Of a DNA stretch of 64,000 nt, positions 58,064-64,000 are shown in pieces. This DNA is from Roseateles violae. GTDB taxonomy: Bacteria; Pseudomonadota; Gammaproteobacteria; Burkholderiales; Burkholderiaceae_C. Both the position numbers and the translations under genes were made by a program. The notes under the pieces were generated by a model. The model did not search any database and had not been told where the DNA came from. It worked only from the letters and a program-made list of their open reading frames with translations. Positions within the stretch are counted from its first letter, which is position 1. Every line of letters starts with the position of its first letter. Location of the stretch: contig NZ_JAUHHC010000002.1 in NCBI RefSeq assembly GCF_030410485.1, positions 744,001 through 808,000 on the forward strand, read 5' to 3'.

Positions 58064-58945
58064 ATGCTGATGCCCGCCCAGAAACCGCTGTTGCGCAACG
58101 CGATGACCATCGACGTGGAAGACTACTTCCAGGTCTCGGCCTTCGCGCCCTATATCGCTCGCAGCGACTGGGACGCGCGCGAGTGCCGGGTCGAGCGCAA
58201 TATCGAGCGCATCCTGGCGCTGCTGGCCGAGCGCAACACCCAGGCGACCTTCTTCACCCTGGGCTGGGTGGCCGAGCGCTATCCGCAGCTGGTGCGGGCC
58301 ATCGTCGATGGCGGTCATGAACTGGCCAGCCATGGCTACGGCCATGAACGTGCCAGCGATCTGAGCCCGCAGCAGTTCGCGCAGGACGTCGGCCGCGCGA
58401 AGAAGCTGCTGGAGGACATCGCTGGCCAGCCGGTGCTCGGCTACCGGGCCCCGAGCTTCTCCATCGGCGAGGGCAATCTCTGGGCCTTCGATACCTTGCT
58501 GGAGGCGGGCTACCGCTACAGCTCCAGCGTCTACCCGATCGCGCACGACCATTACGGCATGCCCGACTCGCCGCGCTTCGCCTACCCGGTGCGCGAGGGC
58601 CTGCTCGAGGTGCCGGTGACCACGCTGCGCATGTTCAATCGCAATCTGCCGTCCAGCGGCGGCGGCTATTTCCGTTTGCTGCCGTACGCGCTGTCGCGCT
58701 GGCTGATCCGTCAGGTCAACGAGCGCGATCAGCAGGCCGCGGTGTTCTATTTCCATCCCTGGGAAATCGACGGCGGACAGCCGCGGATTCCCGGCATCGA
58801 CGCGAAGACGCGTTTCCGGCATTACGTCAATATCGCGCGCACCCACGACCGCATCGCGCAGCTGCTGCAGGATTTCGCCTGGGGCCGCATGGACGAGATC
58901 TTCCTCGGCAGGCCGGCCGCTCATGCCGAAGCACGGTGCGCCTGA
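58064..58945 (+). CDS. XrtA-system polysaccharide deacetylase (TIGR03006 type)
   Basis: 293 residues, NodB-type deacetylase. MTIDVEDYFQVSAF carries the first Asp, QATFFTLGWVAERYP is strand two, and HELASHGYGHERASDL gives the two zinc His. GYRAPSFSIGEGNLWAFD is the conserved Arg motif and FYFHPWEID the closing His motif. It removes acetyl groups from amino sugars of the polymer or its precursor. No signal peptide is seen, so it probably acts on the cytoplasmic side. GAGGAA precedes the ATG. Confidence 0.93.
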   Translation: MLMPAQKPLLRNAMTIDVEDYFQVSAFAPYIARSDWDARECRVERNIERILALLAERNTQATFFTLGWVAERYPQLVRAIVDGGHELASHGYGHERASDLSPQQFAQDVGRAKKLLEDIAGQPVLGYRAPSFSIGEGNLWAFDTLLEAGYRYSSSVYPIAHDHYGMPDSPRFAYPVREGLLEVPVTTLRMFNRNLPSSGGGYFRLLPYALSRWLIRQVNERDQQAAVFYFHPWEIDGGQPRIPGIDAKTRFRHYVNIARTHDRIAQLLQDFAWGRMDEIFLGRPAAHAEARCA

Positions 58946-59992
58946 ATGGGGATGCCGCTGCAGATCAAGCGCCTGTCGGCGCAGGATGGCGATACCGCCC
59001 GGCGCTGGGATGCCTTTGTGTTTGCCTGTCCGCAGGCCAGCTTCTTCCACCGCGCCGGCTGGCTGAAGCTGGTCGAGCAGCAGTTCGGCCACCAGGGCTT
59101 CTTCCTCTATGCGGAGCGCGACGGGGAGATCGTCGGCGTGTTGCCGCTGGCGCAGAACAAGAGCCTGCTCTTCGGCCATGCGCTGGTGTCGCTGCCCTTC
59201 GGCGTCTATGGCGGCATCGCCGCCGTCGACGAGGCCGCCGCGAACGCGCTCGAAGCGGAGGCGCAGCGGATTGCGCAAGAGCTCGGCGCCGAGCATCTCG
59301 AGTTCCGCAATGTCGCGCCGCGTCATCCGGACTGGCCACGCCAGGATCTCTATGTGACCTTCCGCAAGCAGATCCTGCCGGACGAAGAAGCCAATATGCT
59401 GGCCATCCCGCGCAAGCAGCGCGCGATGGTGCGCAAGGGCATCAAGAACGGCCTGGTCGGCCAGATCGATGCCAATGTCGACCGCTTCTTCGCGCTCTAT
59501 GCGGACAACGTCCATCGCCACGGCACGCCGGCCATGCCCAAGCGCTATTTCGAGGCGCTGCTGGCCGAGTTCGGCCCCGACGCCGAGGTGCTGACCGTCA
59601 GCGCGCCCGACGGCCGGCCGCTGAGCTCGGTGCTGAGTTTCTACTTCCGCGACGAGGTGCTGCCGTATTACGCCGGCGACGACGAATCGGCGCGTGAGCT
59701 GGCGGCCAACGACTTCAAGTACTGGGAGCTGATGCGCCGCGCCTGTGCGCGCGGGCTCAAGGTCTTCGACTACGGCCGCAGCAAGCAGGGCACTGGCTCC
59801 TACTCCTTCAAGAAGAACTGGGGCTTCGAGCCGACGCCGCTGCACTACGAGTACTGCCTGTACAAGCGCGAGGCGGTGCCGCAGAACAATCCGAACAATC
59901 CAAAGTACCAACTGATGATCAGGACCTGGCGCCGCCTGCCGATCGCCGTGGCGAACTGGCTGGGGCCCTTCATCGTGCGCAGCCTGGGTTGA
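58946..59992 (+). CDS. FemAB-family XrtA/PEP-CTERM-associated protein
   Basis: 348 residues with two GNAT-like halves. ACPQASFFHRAGWLKLVEQQFG-type text (FVFACPQASFFHRAGW) opens the family, GVYGGIAAVDEAAANALE lies near residue 88, and FDYGRSKQGTGSYSFKKNWGFEP (split here at KQGTG) near residue 272 is the conserved core. FemAB proteins use aminoacyl-tRNA or acyl donors to modify cell-wall or lipid-linked precursors. The acceptor here is unknown. It starts directly after the deacetylase stop. Confidence 0.91.
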   Translation: MGMPLQIKRLSAQDGDTARRWDAFVFACPQASFFHRAGWLKLVEQQFGHQGFFLYAERDGEIVGVLPLAQNKSLLFGHALVSLPFGVYGGIAAVDEAAANALEAEAQRIAQELGAEHLEFRNVAPRHPDWPRQDLYVTFRKQILPDEEANMLAIPRKQRAMVRKGIKNGLVGQIDANVDRFFALYADNVHRHGTPAMPKRYFEALLAEFGPDAEVLTVSAPDGRPLSSVLSFYFRDEVLPYYAGDDESARELAANDFKYWELMRRACARGLKVFDYGRSKQGTGSYSFKKNWGFEPTPLHYEYCLYKREAVPQNNPNNPKYQLMIRTWRRLPIAVANWLGPFIVRSLG

Positions 59993-59997
59993 GTGCG

Positions 59998-61221
59998 ATG
60001 GCCAATCTCCTCTATCTGGTCCATCGCCTGCCGTATCCGCCCAACAAGGGCGACAAGCTGCGCTCCTGGCATCTGCTCAAGCATCTGGCGGCGCGGCACC
60101 GCGTCTTTCTGGGCACCTTCGTCGACGATGCCGAGGACTGGCAGCATGTCGATCATCTGCGCGGCCTGTGCGCCGATGTGCATGCGGCGGCGCTGAGCCC
60201 CTCGCGTGCCAAGCTGGCCAGCCTGCGCGGTCTGGTCAGCGGCGAGGCGCTGAGCCTGCCTTACTACCGCGATGCCGGCCTAACGCGCTGGGTTCAGCAG
60301 ACGGCCGCGGCCAACCGCCTGGACGCGGTGGTGGTCTTCTCGTCGACGATGGCGCAGTATGTGCAGACGCTGCCCGGCCTGCCGATGCTGGTTGACTTCG
60401 TCGATGTCGATTCGGCCAAATGGACCGACTACGCCAAGACCCATGCCTGGCCGATGTCGTGGCTGTACCGACGCGAGGGCCGCGAGCTGCTGGCCTTCGA
60501 GCAGGCGGTGGCGGCACGCGCGCGCTGCTCCTTTTTCGTCACCGAGAACGAGACCGCGCTGTTCCGCCGGCTGTCGCCGGCGCTGCGCGCCGAGTTGCAG
60601 GCGCTGGGCAATGGCGTCGATGCCGACTTCTTCTCGCCCGAGCCGGGCCGTGCCTCGCCGTTCCCGGCCGGCCAATGGCCGCTGGTCTTCACCGGCGCGA
60701 TGGACTACTGGCCCAATGCCGATGCGGTGATCTGGTTTGCCGAGCAGGTGCTGCCGGCGCTGCGCCAGCGCCATCCGCAGCTGCAGTTCCATATCGTCGG
60801 ACGCAATCCGACGCCGGCCGTGCAGGCGCTGGCAGCCGACCCGGCGCGCGGCGTCAGCGTCAGCGGCACGGTGCCCGATGTGCGGCCCTATCTGCAGCAT
60901 GCGGCGGCCGTCGTCGCGCCGCTGCGCCTGGCGCGCGGCATCCAGAACAAGATTCTGGAGGCAATGGCGATGGCGCGCCCGGTGGTCGCCGCCGCCAGCT
61001 GCGTGCAGGCGATTAGCGCCGAGCCGGGCACCGAACTGCTGGCGGCCGAGTCGGCCGAGGACTATGTGCGCGAGCTCGGGGGCCTGCTCGACGACGCCGG
61101 GCGCGCCGCCCGCATCGGGACCGCCGGTCGCTCGCGCGTGCTGGCCGGCTACAGCTGGGACGCCCATCTGGCCGGCCTGGACCGGCATCTGGACGATCTG
61201 GCGACAAAGGTGGCCGCATGA
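59998..61221 (+). CDS. PEP-CTERM/XrtA-system glycosyltransferase (TIGR03087 type)
   Basis: A 407-residue GT-B, GT4-family enzyme. LVHRLPYPPNKGDKLRSWHLL is the hallmark start, WPLVFTGAMDYWPNADAVIWF lies near residue 220, and the donor site IVGRNPTPAVQAL / VSGTVPDVRPYL / RLARGIQNKILEAMAMARPVV near 260-330 has the expected Glu. It adds one sugar of the repeat unit. The ATG at 59998 is preferred; a TTG at 59989 overlaps the FemAB stop. The stop overlaps the xrtA start (ATGA). Confidence 0.92.
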   Translation: MANLLYLVHRLPYPPNKGDKLRSWHLLKHLAARHRVFLGTFVDDAEDWQHVDHLRGLCADVHAAALSPSRAKLASLRGLVSGEALSLPYYRDAGLTRWVQQTAAANRLDAVVVFSSTMAQYVQTLPGLPMLVDFVDVDSAKWTDYAKTHAWPMSWLYRREGRELLAFEQAVAARARCSFFVTENETALFRRLSPALRAELQALGNGVDADFFSPEPGRASPFPAGQWPLVFTGAMDYWPNADAVIWFAEQVLPALRQRHPQLQFHIVGRNPTPAVQALAADPARGVSVSGTVPDVRPYLQHAAAVVAPLRLARGIQNKILEAMAMARPVVAAASCVQAISAEPGTELLAAESAEDYVRELGGLLDDAGRAARIGTAGRSRVLAGYSWDAHLAGLDRHLDDLATKVAA

Positions 61222-62786
61222 GGCCGGCGCCGCTTTCGCCGGCCTGGCGGCGCGCCTTGCCCGGCTTTCTGGTGCTGCTGCTGGGCGTGCTGCTGCTGTA
61301 CCGGCAGACCGGCCTGGCCATGGTCGAGATCTGGTACCGCTCGGAAACCTTCGCCCATGCCTTCGTCGTGCCGCCGATCTCGCTGTGGCTGATCTGGCGC
61401 CAGCGTGCGGTGCTGGCGCAGCTGACGCCGCGGCCGCAGGCGATCTTCCTGCTGCCGATGGCGGCGGCCGGCCTGCTGTGGCTGGTCGGCGATCTGGCCG
61501 CGGTCAATGCGGCGACGCAGTTCGCCTTCACGGCCATGCTGGTGCTGACGGTGCCGGCTGCGTTGGGCTGGGCAGTCGCGCGCAGCATCGCCTTTCCGCT
61601 GCTCTTCCTGTTCTTCGCGGTGCCCTTCGGCGAATTCCTGATGCCGCTGCTGATGGAGACGACGGCCGATTTCACCGTTGCCGCGCTACGCCTGAGCGGC
61701 ATCCCGGTCTACCGCGAGGGCCTGCAGTTCATCATCCCCTCCGGCAACTGGTCGGTGGTCGAGGCCTGCAGCGGCATCCGCTATCTGATGGCCTCGGTGA
61801 TGGTAGGCTGCCTGTTCGCCTACCTGAACTACCGCTCGACCAAGCGGCGCTGGATCTTCGTCGGCATCGCCACCGTGCTGCCCCTGGTCGCGAACTGGCT
61901 GCGTGCCTACATGATCGTGATGCTGGGTCATCTATCCAGCAACCAGCTGGCCGTCGGTGCCGACCACCTGATCTATGGCTGGGTCTTTTTCGGCATCATC
62001 ATGCTGGCCCTGTTCATGATCGGCGCGCGCTGGGCCGAGCCCGATGCGCCGCCGCCGGCGCCGCCGGCGATTCCGCCGGCCGCGGCGATCACGCGCCGGG
62101 GCGCGGCCGTCTGGGTCGCGCTGGGCCTGCTGATCGCGGCGCCGCTGGCCACCAGCCGCGCGCTCGATGCGCAGGCGCCGGGCCAGCCGTTGAGCCTGGC
62201 CGCACCCGACTTTGCCGCCCGCGGCTGGCCCGCGGCCGAGGCGCCGCCGGCGCGCTATCGGCCCGCCTTCGAATTCCCGGCCGCCGAACTGCAGACGGCC
62301 TACAGCAGCGGCGACGCCGGCGCCGCGGTCGGCCTCTATATCGGCTACTACCGCCAGCAGGGCTATCGCAGCAAGCTGGTCAGCTCGAACAATGTGCTGC
62401 TCCGATCCAACGATCGGCACTGGGCACAGGTCGACGGCGGTGTGGTCGAGGGAACGGTCGGTGAAACGGCGGCCCGGCTGCGCACGGCCGAACTGCTTGG
62501 CAGCAGCCGTTCGCTGGAGGCGATCGATGGCCAGCGCCTGCGCGTCTGGCAGCTGTACTGGGTGGACGGCCGGCTGACCAGCGCCGACTGGCAGGCCAAG
62601 CTGTACGGCGTGCTGGGCCGTTTGCTGGGCCGTGGCGACGATGCGGCGGTCGTGGTGGTCTATGCCGACAAGGGCCAGGCCGGGGAAGGCGACGCGCTGC
62701 TGCGCCGTTTCCTGCAGGACAACGGCGCCGGCCTGCAGGGCTGGCTGCAACAGACGCGAGAGGCCGGCCGGGCCGGCTCTCGGTGA
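61218..62786 (+). CDS. xrtA: Exosortase A (XrtA) with C-terminal EpsI-type domain
   Basis: 522 residues. Eight or so membrane segments carry the exosortase active site: Cys184 in VVEACSGIRYL, Arg229 in NWLRAYMI and His250 in GADHLIYGW. XrtA cuts PEP-CTERM proteins such as the one at 44530-45549 and transfers them to the envelope. After about residue 300 a periplasmic DUF3485/EpsI-type domain follows (VGLYIGYYRQQGYRSKLVSSNN region), the fused form usual for XrtA. It closes the core of the operon. Confidence 0.95.
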   Translation: MRPAPLSPAWRRALPGFLVLLLGVLLLYRQTGLAMVEIWYRSETFAHAFVVPPISLWLIWRQRAVLAQLTPRPQAIFLLPMAAAGLLWLVGDLAAVNAATQFAFTAMLVLTVPAALGWAVARSIAFPLLFLFFAVPFGEFLMPLLMETTADFTVAALRLSGIPVYREGLQFIIPSGNWSVVEACSGIRYLMASVMVGCLFAYLNYRSTKRRWIFVGIATVLPLVANWLRAYMIVMLGHLSSNQLAVGADHLIYGWVFFGIIMLALFMIGARWAEPDAPPPAPPAIPPAAAITRRGAAVWVALGLLIAAPLATSRALDAQAPGQPLSLAAPDFAARGWPAAEAPPARYRPAFEFPAAELQTAYSSGDAGAAVGLYIGYYRQQGYRSKLVSSNNVLLRSNDRHWAQVDGGVVEGTVGETAARLRTAELLGSSRSLEAIDGQRLRVWQLYWVDGRLTSADWQAKLYGVLGRLLGRGDDAAVVVVYADKGQAGEGDALLRRFLQDNGAGLQGWLQQTREAGRAGSR

Positions 62787-62816
62787 CAATCAACAAAGCG
62801 TAAGAGGAATGGCGAA

Positions 62817-64000
<1,184 letters not shown>

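Noticed and set aside
57740-59911. 723-residue minus-strand frame opposite wecB, deacetylase and FemAB genes
   Set aside because: Spans several convincing genes on the plus strand and has shadow composition.

Overview
The window is high-GC DNA from a betaproteobacterium. It is most like the Burkholderiales of the Roseateles/Mitsuaria/Leptothrix/Rubrivivax group. The evidence is the XrtA (exosortase A)/PEP-CTERM exopolysaccharide locus in its betaproteobacterial gene set, the lptG-lptF/pepA-holC neighbourhood, the cysB-cbiX pair and the very high third-position GC. The taxonomic placement is an inference from gene content; no 16S rRNA gene is present.

Layout. (1) 1-3977: the C-terminal part of a RecB/AddA-type helicase-nuclease, tRNA-Pro(UGG), an OPT-family transporter and tRNA-Arg(UCU). 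(2) About 3978-13406: an integrated genomic island of roughly 9.4 kb next to tRNA-Arg. It has a P4-type tyrosine integrase, a repeat-rich non-coding region that looks like an origin, and a tightly overlapping replication-type operon (AlpA-like regulator, CHC2 zinc-finger protein, RepA-like ATPase, small protein). Its right third is a complete integron: intI on the minus strand with a LexA box inside its promoter, an attI core site, and five gene cassettes, each ending in a 69-bp attC. One cassette is present twice as a perfect copy. Cassettes 3 and 5 encode a DUF4062-like protein and a probable HEPN/AbiU2-like protein, both of defence-associated types. The same GGGGGAAC integrase-site motif occurs at both ends of the island. 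(3) 13444-23065: a 1097-residue membrane protein of unknown function, then an operon of an isoquinoline-1-oxidoreductase-like molybdenum enzyme (two subunits) with soxX, soxY, soxZ and soxA, then a GST and a conserved hypothetical gene. SoxY lacks the usual GGCGG tail. (4) 23111-34124: housekeeping genes: phosphotransferase, Crp/Fnr regulator, class II aldolase, methionine-type aminotransferase, cysB, cbiX, lptG, lptF, pepA, holC and a branched-chain amino-acid-type binding protein.

(5) 34588-64000 (continues off the window): the XrtA/PEP-CTERM exopolysaccharide locus. Block one is the initiating sugar transferase, prsK, prsR, prsT, a trypsin-like protease and a GT1-type glycosyltransferase. 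A middle segment holds a PEP-CTERM substrate protein, a second PrsT-like TPR lipoprotein, and a divergent nitroreductase/ThiF pair. Block two is the outer-membrane export protein, chain-length protein, tyrosine autokinase, outer-membrane beta-barrel-type protein, ATPase, wecB, polysaccharide deacetylase, FemAB protein, glycosyltransferase, xrtA and a nucleotide-sugar dehydrogenase cut by the window edge.

How the genes work together. In region 5 one set of genes makes and exports a polysaccharide, which probably contains an N-acetylmannosaminuronate-type sugar (WecB plus UDP-sugar dehydrogenase). XrtA processes PEP-CTERM proteins at the membrane. PrsK/PrsR probably control the system through sigma-54: sigma-54-type promoter sequences with the correct GG-N10-GC spacing lie upstream of both block one and the PEP-CTERM gene. 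In region 2 the island supplies its own integration and replication functions, and it carries an SOS-controlled integron able to shuffle its cargo.
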